From the NCBI GenBank assembly GCA_903813345.2, contig CAIIXF020000001.1, positions 58,330,270-58,394,269 on the forward strand: a DNA stretch of 64,000 nt, written 5' to 3'. The stretch comes from Owenia fusiformis (lineage: Eukaryota; Annelida; Polychaeta; Sabellida; Oweniidae). Position 1 is the stretch's first letter. Every line of letters begins with the position of its first letter. Below are positions 1 through 12,110 of the stretch, piece by piece. The notes under the pieces were generated by a model. That model searched no databases, was not told the origin of the DNA, and was given only the letters and a program-made list of their open reading frames with translations. A program made the position numbers and the translations under genes.

Positions 1-1190
1 ACGTACTTCTGTACGTACGTCCGGGCAATAACTCAAATACCATTGGCCCGATTTTTTTCATATTTTGTACACATATACCCTATGGGGGTAGAAGTTTTGC
101 TCGAAAGCCGATTTTCAAAATGGCCGCTCATTTAAAAATGGCGGCCATTTTAGTGCCGATTTTACAGTAATTTAGGTGCATTATGTAAAACTAATAGCAA
201 TATGTTTTAAATGTAAAAAAATTATATAGGACATTAATGAAGCTAGAAATGTAGATATGAAAAAAGCACATGGCAGCCATCGTGAAAAATGGCGGCCTTT
301 ACTCGTTATTTTATGATTTTTGCTGTAACTCGAAAAGTAGTGGAGCGATTTTGTTCATATTTGGTATGTGAATACTATAAGCATGGCACACTGTCTAATG
401 ACACTTTTGGTAGAAGGCGGCCATTTTGAAAAATGGCGGACATTTTTCAAAATGGCCGCCATTTTTAACTTATTTTACTAAAACTCGAAAAGTAGTGGAG
501 CGATTTTGTTCATATTTGGTATGTGAATATGTATAAGCATGGCACACTGTCTTATGACACTTTTGGTAGAGGGCGGTCATTTTTCAAAATGGCCGCCATT
601 TTAACGTATTTTACTATAACTCGAAAAGTAGTGGAGTGATTTTGTTCATATTCGGTATGTGAATACTGTAAGCATGGCACACTGTCTAATGACACTTTTG
701 GTAGAAGGTGGCCATTTTGAAAAATGGCGGACATTTTTCAAAATGGCTGCCATTTTAACTTATTTTACTATAACTCGAATAGTAATGGAGCGATTTTGTT
801 CATATCGGTACGTGAATACGTATAAGCATGGCACACTGTCTAATGACACTTTTGGTAGAAGGCGGCCATTTTGAAAAATGGCCGTCATTTTAACGTATTT
901 TACTGTAACTCAAAAAGTAGTGGAGCAATTTTGTTCATATTTGGTATGTGAATACTATAAGCATGGCACACTGTCTAATGAGACTTTTGGTAGAAGGCGG
1001 CCATTTTTCAAAATGGCCACCATTTTAACGTGTTTTACTATAACTCGAAAAGTTGTAGAGCGATTTTGTTCATATTTGGTATGTGAATATTATAAGGATG
1101 GCACACTGTCTAATGACACTTTTGGTAGAAGGTGCCCCTTTTGAAAGATGTTCGATGGGATTCGCTACGCTTTGGCGTTGCCGTTGTTCT
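1..1190. repeat. Tandem array with AAAATGGCGGCC palindromes, copy 1 (cut by window start)
   Basis: 'gcatggcacactgtc' recurs at about 381, 537, 672, 827 and 961, giving unit lengths of 134-136 and 155 bp. It is the reverse complement of 51650-52745, including the border 'gttcgatgggattcgctacg' followed by 'ctttggcgttgccgttgttc'. Apparent short ORFs here are repeat artefacts. Confidence 0.9.
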
Positions 1191-2074
1191 GGTTTGTAAA
1201 TAGTTTAGAGGGGTTTCGTTTATTATGCATTTTGTAATGTTGCCAGTTGTGCTAATTTGCAGATTTGAGTCTTGTTTAATAATTGAAATGTTGTTGGTTA
1301 ATAAGATGAAATAACACAAATGGCATCTTTGTACAACAGTAAAACTTTAAATATCATGTTTTCCGCATTCAAAATATCAAATATTTCTGGTACAGATTAA
1401 GAATAAGCTTAGAAATCAATTTCAATTCACAAAGACAGGATTTCTTTAATCAGCCAGGAGTGCAAATCTCAAGAGTTTTAATTAACCTGATTTGCAACTA
1501 ATATCAATGGCAAAACTTTTAAACAGAAAATTAAATATTCAAATTACAGGCTCAAATTTAAGTTCATACCCAAAATTCACATCCCTAATATCATCGCACA
1601 CCTCTTATACTTATTGATAAAACAAAATACATTCTTGTTTCAATATTCTAAGATGAGGAAAGCGGCTTATTCCAAATGACATCATTCTAAGCCACACCTT
1701 CGTAATCTCTTCTAAATTCGTATGTCACAAATATGGAATGAGCAACAGGATGTGAACTCTGATAATAACCTAGTTGTAAATCATTTTTCTAAGAACATTG
1801 CACCCTTATTAGTAAACCCAAATGAGACAGATAAACATGCTCCAGTATGTCATACTGACTGTGTAAACACCATGAAGCAATAAATTGTACAATTAGCAGG
1901 TGCAACTGGATCATTTTTAGGAAATTAACAAATGAAAATCATCTTTTCAGTAAGATTTGTTATAAATTGTGAAGGATTGTGTTGATTTTCTTTGCCTAGA
2001 CAATCAAGATATCTACAGTGATGTCTTCTTAATTCCTCTATATAATGTCACCTTAATGTCTAAATACCAAGATA
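1191..2074. other. No feature recognised
   Basis: AT-rich sequence with stops in all frames; no repeat partner within the window was noticed. Confidence 0.5.
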
Positions 2075-2565
2075 CTGTAGATTGGGTTAATTTGGCGCCC
2101 GCTTTAATTTGGCGAATTTGGCGAAATTGAAAAATTCGCCAATATAAATCTTCGCCAAAATTTAGAATGAATCCCCGGGAATTATCTAGGGTATTTCGTC
2201 GAGTGTATTTAGGTCACTTCCGGTTTAGTTTTTTCCAAAATATATGAAAAAATGTCTCTCATAAATTGGCTCAGAACTGGTCAGTCACTTATTAATACTC
2301 AGGGAAAAACTAGAAAGGAAAAGTACAGTAAGTATAGTAGCAGCATCAATCGAGGTGCAAAATGTAAAGGATGATCTCACAAAAATGTACAAACGTGGTG
2401 AATATTGCCAGTTGTCCTCAAAAGAAAAAATGAACATAAAATTCGCAAACAACGCGTGAGTTAATTAAAAATTTTTTTGCATATCCGCCAAATTAAATAG
2501 CCGCCAATATGCCAAAAATGGCAAAATCGCCAAATTAAGTAGCGCCAAATTAACCCAATCTACAG
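2075..2565. mobile_element. MITE, 491 bp, TA-flanked
   Basis: TIRs CTGTAGATTGGGTTAATTTG ... CAAATTAACCCAATCTACAG with TA on both sides. Subterminal sequence repeats 'tttggcg' / 'cgccaaat' several times. Same architecture as the MITEs at 44669 and 53337 but a different family. Confidence 0.88.
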
Positions 2566-2696
2566 TAACATATTACACCTAATATGTTCATCTTATGTAG
2601 CACAAAGAATAAACAGTGTGAAATGTTGAAAGCAATATGACCCTACGAATTACTTGTATAATGATAAAGAACAAAGAATAAAAATTAGACAACAAT

Positions 2697-2977
2697 TCAA
2701 GTCCCTATAAGTCATGTTAACTTAAAGTGACAGCAGTCGCTATAAGCCATGTGAACTCAAAGTGGGAGCAGCCCCTATAAGCAATGTGAACTTAAGGTGG
2801 CAGCAGCCCCTATAAAGCCATATGAATTTAAAGTGGCAACAGTCCCTATAAGCCATGTAAACTCAAAGTGGCAGCAGTCGCTATAAGCCATATGAATTTA
2901 AAGTGGCAACAGTCCCTATAAGCCATGTAAACTCAAAGTGGCAGCAGCCCCTATAAGCCATTTGAATTTAAAGTGGC
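2697..2977. repeat. 35-bp tandem array
   Basis: About eight copies of 'ctataagccatgtgaactca' plus 'aagtggcagcagtc', with alternating variants (tatgaatttaaa). Confidence 0.88.
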
Positions 2978-4969
2978 ATGAAAGGATATAGAGGCATCTT
3001 ATCAAATATGGAAGTAACTGGAGATTTTAGAAACAGACAAATCAAATTCATCTTACAAATATGAAATAATTGCGTCATTGCATGAAGATAGTTTTGGCCA
3101 TTATTGCAATGTCATATGAAGGTCAAAATGCCATATGAAATGTCAAACTTGAACCTGTGTTCCATATAAGGACATTGCATTGTGATGTCATGTAGGTGTT
3201 AATCGCAAGCTTGAAGCTTGCTGCCCGTGGTGCGATTGTTGCCAAAACGTCGTACTGATAAATGCCTTTAAAATGAATACTACCTTGGACTGACCTTAAA
3301 CGTGATGTACCTCTAGATAAGAAATTGATAGTCCCGTCAGGATACCAATTGTAACATTTTGATTAAAACCAACGTAGCGTGCCGTTTAACTTCTATAATG
3401 ATTTGACTTGGGATTTCAAAAGTGCTGAATCCTTCATATTATTTTTCTGGTGACGTGTTATTGTTGATAGCATTATCTAAATCGATGATTAGATGGTTAT
3501 TTACACTCATTGATCTCAATTTCACGAATATATGTTGTTTTTCCTCTACCGCGATTCGTATATGGGCTGATATATTGGCCTCTAGGTGCGGTTTACAGCT
3601 CGTTTAGAGACCTTGGTACACACAAACAAAAATACAATTACCAAAGATTGGTTTCTGGTAACTAAAGAGCGGATCAATTTCCAAATGGCTTCCAGAATCG
3701 CTTCTATCTTCAGAGATATTACAATATCTTAACAGAATTTAACACGACTATAAACCGGACTTGGCATTTTGTGCTCTTAAAGAATGTAATACAAGTTTTA
3801 TGTGCTCTTCTGTGCGATTCGTCCTTGTACGACAACTTATCAATTGTGCAAATGAAGATGTTTAATGAATAAAATAGCAATTGAAAATAATAATTCCCCT
3901 TGCATCATTTTCATGCGCATTGCAAGAGACACTGTCCACGATGAGTCTCAATGTACTTTATCCGTATCCAAGACTATTTATATTTTTTTAGATGCTAAAT
4001 ATTAATACGATACCTGAGGGAAATTTGTGTCCAAAGATTATTGTGTTATTATATTGAGTCTAGCAAAGACCGAGGGTGTAACGATTTCTTAAGGGGAGTG
4101 GTGTTACAGTGCTATTAAATCTTGAGAATGACTTTTGCGTTGACCTTTCAATCATTTATATACGTATTAACGACATAAACGATTCAGTAAGGAAGGAAGG
4201 GAAGTGTCTTAATAATCAAATAATACAGTAATATAGGTTCTGGACTGAGAGCACGATTTTTGTGATCAAATATCTTAAAATCTTGACTAAATTCAATCAA
4301 AACAGTAATTGTGTCAGTTAAACAAATAGAACATTAGTAAAATCTGAAAACGATTCTTACTGCAAATATTGGCATAAACTTCTATAGGCTTTTATTCCAA
4401 GCCAGCTATAAGTCTAGATGACCCGGCTGTCATAAAAAGATGTGGCTCCATAACTAAAATTGACGCATCAGTAGTTAATGTTGGGGAATCGGAACCATTT
4501 AGTAAATAAGACGACTTGAATCGATGAACTCGAGATATAAAAGCCTAGAAAATGGATATAAAGTATATCTTAAGAGCACTTAATGGTATTAACAGTAACA
4601 AAAATAATATTTTAAATCATTTTCAGTATCCATAAAATACAGGAGCTCATCTGACGTCATAGGAAACTGCACTGGACGACATGAAGAATGAAAGATGAAT
4701 AAATTGTACCAGATCTGATAAAGCAATGAGCAATAGATTATTATATATTAACAATAGCTGTTTCTGTGTTGAGGTATTGTTCAACATCCCGTTTATTTAT
4801 GGCTTAAGATCAGTTTACTAAACGAATGAGTCTAGTTCAGTACTATGATGTTACCTGTTTTTTTGTTTCAGTTCTGTTATTGAAAATTGAACCTTTTTTC
4901 GAGATTGACTTTTCGATTCCTCTTCGATTATTAAATGTCATACCTATTTCCAGCATTTCTAACTCTATT
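2978..4969. other. No feature recognised
   Basis: About 2 kb of AT-rich sequence. Short ORFs (for example 3422-3607) have no recognisable domain and no splice context. Confidence 0.5.
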
Positions 4970-6420
4970 TCAGGATATAACGTATACGTCGTACGAAACT
5001 TGGGACAATTAGCGTAACATAACTCTTTATAAACAGTGGCCTGATAGGGCACGAATAGGCTCATAATGTCAAAAACGAGCGTTACATCTTTTTTAGTTTT
5101 TGTCAGTTTAAAAAAAAGTGATTTAATTTTATCTTTAGACAAACATGATGAAATTTACAGAAAAACAAGATCTCGAAGAGAATATTTCTAAAATGTGGTT
5201 TGAATCTTGAAAAACGATCGTGTCAAATCAAAAATCGATACGATTGAACTTTTAGGTAAAAAAACGATTGCAATACATTTGATTAACACTCGTAACCAAC
5301 TACCCCACATCTTAAAGGCGTCAATCTGAGAAAATTCAAAAATTGAGGGCCTTGCGCAATTGTGACGTTAAAAACGTACATGTTCCATTGAAGAAAATGT
5401 GAAGTTTTAGCAAGATTTTGATGATTAATTCTAAAGTTATCCCAATTTCGACGCTCTGTAAGTCACCCTATGCAGACAGAGCCTGTGGGAAATATTGGGT
5501 GCGGAGCAAATGAGCGGAGGGTGCGGAGCTAACGGTCATTTTTGAATTTAAATTTGGGATATTTCTGAAACTAAGCCGTTTTAGGACTTCAAATATACCA
5601 AGATATGTGTATTTGACACCAAATATCAATACAATTGTGAAAATAGTAGCGCAATTCATTCTATAGCGACGCAGTGTGCCTTAAACCTTTCTCAGACCTA
5701 TATCTTTTGAAATTATCCTTTTAATACTGAGTCCCCAGCATTCATAAAAAATGGTGTTCAAGGTACACTATCTATACAAATTATTTTTGCATCTTGGAAG
5801 CCAGGCAGTATCTGTGTGATTTTATAAAAATTCGGAAATGTTTTTCAGATATGAGCCCCCTCTAAATATTGGATGCGGAGCAGCTCCATAAACGTACCTC
5901 CGCACCCAATATTTAGAGGGGGCTCATATCTGAAGAACATTTCCGAATTTTTATAAAATCACACAGATACTGCCTGGCTCTCAAGATGCAAAAATAATTT
6001 GCATGGGTAGTGTATCTTGAACACCATTTTTTATGAATGCTGGGGACGCAGTATTAAAAGGATAGTCTCAAAATATATAGGTCTGGGAAATGTTTAAGGC
6101 ATACTGCGTCGCTATAGAATGAATTGCACTACTATTTTCACAATTTTATTGATATTTGGTGTCAAATACACATATCTTGGTATAATTGAAGTCCCAAAAC
6201 GGCTTAGTTTCAGAAATATCCCAATTTTAAATTCAAAAATGACCGTTAGCTCCGCACCCTCCGCTCATTTGCGCCGCACCCAATATTTCCCACAGGCTCT
6301 GTCTGCATAGGGTGTAAGTGTGAAGGGTTACGTCTCACAATGTATTTGACGACGTCGTGGTATATCTAACTTCGAAAATATGTAAGATCACATCATGCAC
6401 CCTTTGACGTTTTGGACGTT
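4970..6420. repeat. Dispersed repeat, copy 1, split by a foldback element
   Basis: 4978-5463 joined to 6315-6410 matches 26292-27025 (for example 'gggacaattagcgtaacat', 'aagatctcgag', 'attctaaagttatcccaatt' against 'atttcaaaagttatcccaat', and 'tatttgacga'). Family unknown. Confidence 0.7.
5464..6314. mobile_element. Foldback element, 851 bp, CAC ends, 5-bp target duplication
   Basis: Two arms of about 420 bp in inverted orientation around a spacer near 5878-5895. Ends CACCCTATGCAGACAGAGCC / GGCTCTGTCTGCATAGGGTG. Flanked by 'taagt' at 5459-5463 and 6315-6319. The related copy at 26957 lacks the element and has a single 'taagc', confirming the borders. The mirrored 63-codon ORFs in the arms are artefacts. 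Confidence 0.92.
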
Positions 6421-7540
6421 GCATTATTTTTTCACAAAACAAAATTTAAATTGTAATTGAGAATCACTGGCGTGCTTTTTGGAAAGATTGCTTCTAACAG
6501 TTAACACCAACTGTCCCTTCTCCTATTCTACTTATAATACCTCTATAAGTTGCTATTGTATAGTTTCAATCTGTCAGGCTTAGGGAAGTTACCATTGAGT
6601 CTAGTTCAGTTAATCTGCCATTACTACTAAGTCTATGTAGTTCAGTTCAGTTACCAATTTATCTAGCTCAGTTAAGTCGCTCTTGATATACTTTACTCGT
6701 ATTTCTTAAAATCCACAACCAAAGCTAACAAATATGAGGCGGGCGATTAAAGAGAAGTATTAGTATTTTAAGACGTTATCGGAAAATGAATTTTAAAACT
6801 GAGGAAACAGGAGTTATATCCAAAAGTTTGTGACTCTCTGATATCCGAAAGTCTTAATGCGACCGATATATGATATATAAGGTGGCTAGTAGTACTGGTT
6901 ACGCCCCTGGGTTCTGCGCAATTTCTAAGAGAAATACTATATATACTAGACAAAACGTTAATACGTCTGACGTAAACCAGAGATAGGATTCATTTCACAT
7001 TATACTACTCCAGGCAGTACATCGATTTATAGAAACAAAAAGGGTCTAATTATTTTTATTCCTATGAACTAATACCTGATGGGTTGGTCGTATCCGCGAA
7101 CGTTTATATAGGCTCACCAGAGCGAGAGTCACAAGATTAATCACAGTTTCCCATGGAAATTTTCTCCCCAAGACAATTAGGTATGGCCAATTGATTACTT
7201 TGGGCTTTCTACTTTGGTTGAGCAACTTAAAGAGCATTGAATTTGATTCGGTAAGTGAATAAACGGAAGATTCTGAGATACAATATACAATGGGAGATGG
7301 TATTTAAGATCAATTCTGAGAGCAAATGACACGTGCAAGAATATCTCTAGCATGTGAGCTATAATTATGGTAATATCAATAATAATATACGCTTTTCTCT
7401 ATTCTGCTGACGTACACTCGAAGCGATGTTTTATATTTAGTTCTTAGTGTCTTTTGTTCAGCGTAATTAATGATTTTCTAAGAAGACAGTAGATATACCA
7501 TTCTTAGAAAAAACATACATTATGAATATATGATATACTT
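6421..7540. other. No feature recognised
   Basis: AT-rich, no repeat structure or credible exon. Confidence 0.5.
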
Positions 7541-7549
7541 GTTACGCGG

Positions 7550-8130
7550 TAAACACGATACAAAAATATGCCATATTCCGCAACGAATATGGCATATTCA
7601 CTTGCTGTGTATGACAGATTCACCTGCGGTATATGGCATACACAACAAGCAATGAGAACGTGGTACGGAAGTACGCAATTGTCAAGTAAAACTTTATGAA
7701 TTATTATAATTATTACTGAATCAACAGTACAGTTTATCGAATATATCAACGTATGCAGAAGTATCACTCACCAATCTCACGTAATAAACTTACCCAATCA
7801 ATCCAGGATTCATATATTAGTACTCGACGCACAATAATGGTAATCCAGCGTAGTTTTACATTTAGAGTCGATTCTCGCAACCAATCAAAACCAAGTCTTT
7901 CTGTATCACGTATTCACCTGCGGAAAATGTCATATTCACCTGCTGTATACGGCATATTCTGCAGGTGAGTATCGGGTATTCACTGAAATCAATGTATCGC
8001 ATATTCACTGCGGAATATCGCATACTCACTTGCGGAATATGCCATATACCGCAGGTGAGTATGGCATATTCACCGTATCACAAATACTGCGCAACCATGA
8101 ATGTATGCCATATTCCGCGTGACAATGCTC
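7550..8130. repeat. Clustered GGCATATTC-ACCTGCGG-AATATGCC motifs
   Basis: At least ten degenerate copies in both orientations (for example near 7570, 7610, 7915, 7935, 7960, 8000, 8030, 8050, 8105). Each full motif is nearly self-complementary. Confidence 0.75.
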
Positions 8131-8419
8131 ACGTAAATCGTGGTATGAAAATTATACAAAGAGGCCTATTTGGTTTTAAGATAAATTCAATATAGAATAA
8201 TGTCATTATTTTTATATCACTGTCCTTATCGACGTTATCCCTGTTACAAGCTTAGGCTTATTTGGGCAGCGTCCACTCGGTATCAGTATGTCTTTAAATT
8301 GTGGGTTAAACGGTCACGTTGCTATCGATTGGGCTTTTGATCAGATTAGGCTAGGCGTCTTCACCATTGTCCCCTTTAGGTGAATTCATCAAACTTACTT
8401 ACGTGTATGCATCTATTAC

Positions 8420-8560
8420 GTCTCGGTCACATTTGCTCTACGACGGCCGTAGTTTCACAAAATCGATATAGAAAATCTACACCGTACTGCTTATCCCTAA
8501 AGCTACGACCGCTGTACGGTTACCGTAGATCAAATGTGTCTGAGGCAATTACGTTCACTT
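8420..8560. repeat. Inverted repeat with ctacgaccgc/gtacggt motif, copy 1
   Basis: Contains 'cacatttgctctacgacggc' and, inverted, 'ccgtagatcaaatgtg', with 'tcgatatagaaaatctacac' inside. A related copy lies at 19795-19925. Probably a small MITE family; the borders are not fixed. Confidence 0.6.
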
Positions 8561-8814
8561 TTGAACTATGAAACAGGATAAACGGTTTTTACCAGGGCAT
8601 TTGCCATAATCGGATGAGAATATATTAGCTAACAAGCGTTGAGAGGTTTTTGACATCCAAGTATTAAACAAGTTGACATCGTGTCCTCAGGCTTATTAAT
8701 AGATCGACTGCTTACATCACGATGCAGGTAACAAATTAGAGAACAAGCATCACAGAATGAATAAATAGAATGCTGACATTATAACGATTTGCCTTTGTGT
8801 AATCAAGGAATTAG

Positions 8815-8893
8815 GCCTAATAGCTTAGTTGGAAGAGCATCTTCCTCCGGTTCACAGGTTCAAGTGGTTCCTGGTTCGATTCCCGGTTTAGAC
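8815..8893 (+). pseudogene. tRNA-like sequence (degenerate tRNA or SINE head)
   Basis: Shows an A-box (TAGCTTAGTTGGAAGAGC) and a B-box (GGTTCGATTCCC) with partial acceptor pairing (5 of 7) and a 4-of-5 T stem. The anticodon region carries extra bases and does not form a clean arm, so it is not called as a functional tRNA. Confidence 0.4.
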
Positions 8894-9627
8894 GAAAGAA
8901 CTGCATTGCATTTATGACCATTAAAGTGCACCTGATGGAGTTATTTAAATATTGTATAAAAGGCGGTGGAGAGAAAATGAATGTAATGTTTGGAACCGTT
9001 TCTGGCTTGACTATTTGACCTCTAATATATCGATGGATTGATAGGGGTTTTCACTGGAACATTTTTCTTAGATGAATTCTTCATCAAATGCAAATCTCTC
9101 CAAAGTAAATGTTAGCATAGATTGATAAAGGAAATGGTATCTAATATTTTCAATTATAACCAAACATTTCTTTCCTGCTTTGGGAAGCATAAACAGTTAG
9201 CAGATACACTTAATGAGTTTATTAGATGTACCAAGAATCCATGGCATAAGCGGCCGCTTGTTTATTATAGTAAGTCACATGAGAAACGTAACTGTGATTA
9301 AAATAATATTTTATTGTGGCTCAGGGATAGATTACACTGATATGAGTTATGGTATACAATTGTCAAAAAGGTGATTTGTCAAACCCATTCTCTTATTTCT
9401 GAATCATGTTTATAAATCATTATTTAGGTTCTGTACCGTTTATATAAACCATTGTTTTATTTCCATATCATCCTTGCTGCAAGGGTATTTTACAAGTATA
9501 TACCCTTGCTTCTCTCTATTCAATTGTTGGGCTTGTGCAAACAAACTGGACATTAAACAATATTAGCCTACACCACTGTACCCTAAGAGAACTACTAGAC
9601 ACAATGTACAAGGTTAATTATAATCCT
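8894..9627. other. No feature recognised
   Basis: AT-rich; nothing supported. Confidence 0.5.
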
Positions 9628-9632
9628 GTTGA

Positions 9633-11000
9633 CACGGGGTACCATCGAATAATTTTGGCAACGTACCGGAGAACGACATTTTACTAAGAAATGGCAATAA
9701 TTTAGCACAATATATTTTTTAACTAGAGTTCTACTTTGGTTTTGACAAAAGTAAGTATTCCATGCAATGGCTATTTCATTGATGAGTTTGTAGGAATTCT
9801 GTTGGAACCCAGTTCTGATCAAGTACGAAGTTATTGAAATCGGCGCAGTCGGACTTTACTCCGAAAGATGGTTTTTCGATTATAACTTTTTACAACATTT
9901 AAGTATAGACTTTTGAAAAAAGTACAGAATAGTCCTTATACTATTGAATAATTCTGTTATTTCTGATTCACACGACTCTGATTTGTTTAATTAAAAAAAA
10001 GTTTTAAAAATATTACTTAGGAACGTAACCGGAGCTGGGAACGTAACCGGAGCAGATCAGTTGAATTATATAATTTAAAAAATAAAATATATGATTTAAA
10101 GCATATATATTAATACCCTTTGCATTCGTTTGACTTCACTTCTTAAAAGAGAGCTTCGTCTTCACTCTTTCAAACTAAAATAAACCTGTGAACTCACCGC
10201 GCCAATCAGTGTTCGTCGGCCAAATTTGACCGACGTTCTTTATATGGTCATTCCTTCTGACGTCATCGTTGAGCCCAGAATTGACCAATGACATGCGCAT
10301 ATTTAATTAGAACGTATTTGGCGTATGTTTCTTCAAGCTCGCTGATTGGCGCTTAGGTCAAAAGTGATTTACCCAAACTGTCACCGGTACCCCGTCGTGG
10401 GGAGGGGCTACTAAACTGTAATATGGTCTCTACTAGGCAGAGTGTAGTTTAACTAGACTCTGCACGCAGGGTAATATATTAATAAATACGCATTCGAACA
10501 ATCCCGTATGTTTTTAAATTAGTATATGTGCTTTAAATCATATATTTTAATTTTTTTGATTAAATAATTCAACTGGTCTGCTCCGGTTACGTTCCCAGCT
10601 CCGGTTACGTTCCTAAGTAATATTTTTAAAACTTTTTTTTTAATTAAACAAATCAGAGTCGTGTGAATCAGAAATAACAGAATTATTCAAAGTATAAGGA
10701 CTATTCTGTACTTTTTTTAAAAGTCTATACTTAAATGTTGTGAAAAGTTATAATCGAAAAACCATCTTTCGGAGTAAAGTCCGTCTGCGCCGATTTCAAT
10801 AACTTCGTACTTGATCAGAACTGGGTTCCAACAGAATTCCTACAAACTCATGAATGAAATAGTTATTGCATGGAATACTTACTTTTGTCAAAATCAAAAT
10901 AGAACTCTAGTTAAAAAATATACTGTGCTAAATTATTGCCATTTCTTAGTAAAATGTCGTTCTCCGGTACGTTGCCAAAATTATTCGATGGTACCCCGTG
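9633..11000. mobile_element. Foldback element, 1368 bp, CAC ends, 5-bp target duplication
   Basis: Arms of about 485 bp (9633-10115 and 10515-11000), ends CACGGGGTACCATCG / CGATGGTACCCCGTG, flanked by 'gttga' at 9628-9632 and 11001-11005. Arms contain a duplicated 'gaacgtaaccggagc'. The unpaired centre of about 400 bp is less AT-rich and looks promoter-like. ORFs in the two arms are mirror images of each other and not genes. Confidence 0.9.
10196..10365. promoter_or_regulatory. CCAAT/CRE cluster in the centre of the foldback element
   Basis: GCCAATCAG (10201), TGACGTCA (about 10258), GACCAATGA (about 10282) and TGATTGGCGC (about 10342), arranged over 150 bp with an inverted symmetry of the CCAAT boxes. 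No ORF follows. Confidence 0.35.
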
Positions 11001-11005
11001 GTTGA

Positions 11006-11519
11006 AGGGTCCACAAAGTTGTCTTTATACTATAGCAGTATGCCCTTACATATCTTATGACTTAGAAGTTTGTAATCTGTAAAAAATCATAGGATTTATA
11101 CAAATATTAGCTTAAGAATAAAACATCGTCCGTAGAACATTCTATAGTCTAGTATGTCCAAAATTAAAATATTTAACCATTTCACGGAAAACAAAAATAA
11201 TATTGCAGAAATAAGGTGGTTTGAAGAGACACACATGGTAAGATTATTCATAAGTTCCAGGAAATAAGACATGTAATTGGACAATTTGCACAACGCATTC
11301 AGTCTGCGTTAACCACTAGGAAACTCAGGTTATATAAGGCCCCTAAAATGAAACTACCTGGGCTTGAGTGAAGGGCTGAATTTGAGCATAAATGAAGTCC
11401 TTTGAAGAAGGATGTTCCATATCACTATTATGAACTAGTGTTTTATTTCCATTGTACATACAAACTACCCAAAGACGAAGCTTTCTTTTAGAAGCGAAGT
11501 CAGACGAATACAAAAGGTA
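11006..11519. other. No feature recognised
   Basis: AT-rich spacer between the foldback element and the minisatellite. Confidence 0.5.
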
Positions 11520-12110
11520 ACGTTACATACTACTTACATTTGGGATATTCTCCCACATTACATACTACTCACATTTGGGATATTCTCCCACATTACATAC
11601 TACTCACATTTGGTATATTCTCCCACAGTACATACTATATTTGGGATATTCTCCTACGTTACATACTACTCACATTTTGGATATTTTCCCATGCTACACA
11701 CTACTTACATTTGGGATATTCTCCCACAGCACATACTACTATAATTTGGGATATTCTCCCACGTTACATACTACTTACATTTTGGATATTTTCCCATGCT
11801 ACATACTACTTACGTTTGGGATATTCTCCCACAGCACATACTACTATAATTTAGGATATTCTCCCACGTTTCATACTTCTTACATTTTTTATACTTTTCC
11901 ACATTTTATACTTCTTGCATTTTCTAGCATGATATTCTCCCATGTTACATACTATTTACATTTGGGATATTTTCCCACGTTACATACTACTCACATTTGG
12001 ATATTTTTCCACATTTCATACTTCTAGCATTTGGGATATTCTCCCACGTTACATACTACTAACATTGGGATATCATACCTTGTTACACACTACTAAATTT
12101 CCGGATATTC
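11520..12110. repeat. 35-bp minisatellite
   Basis: About 16 copies of 'acatttgggatattctccca' plus 'cgttacatactactt'. The unit lacks stop codons in all three plus frames, so long overlapping ORFs appear; they read the same repeat in rotating frames. Confidence 0.92.

Noticed and set aside
5468-6310. Two similar 63-codon ORFs on opposite strands
   Set aside because: Same explanation, arms of the 5464-6314 foldback element.
9595-11005. Two similar ORFs beginning MIRTGFQQNSYKL on opposite strands
   Set aside because: They are mirror copies in the arms of a foldback element; similarity follows from the inverted repeat and they have no known domain.
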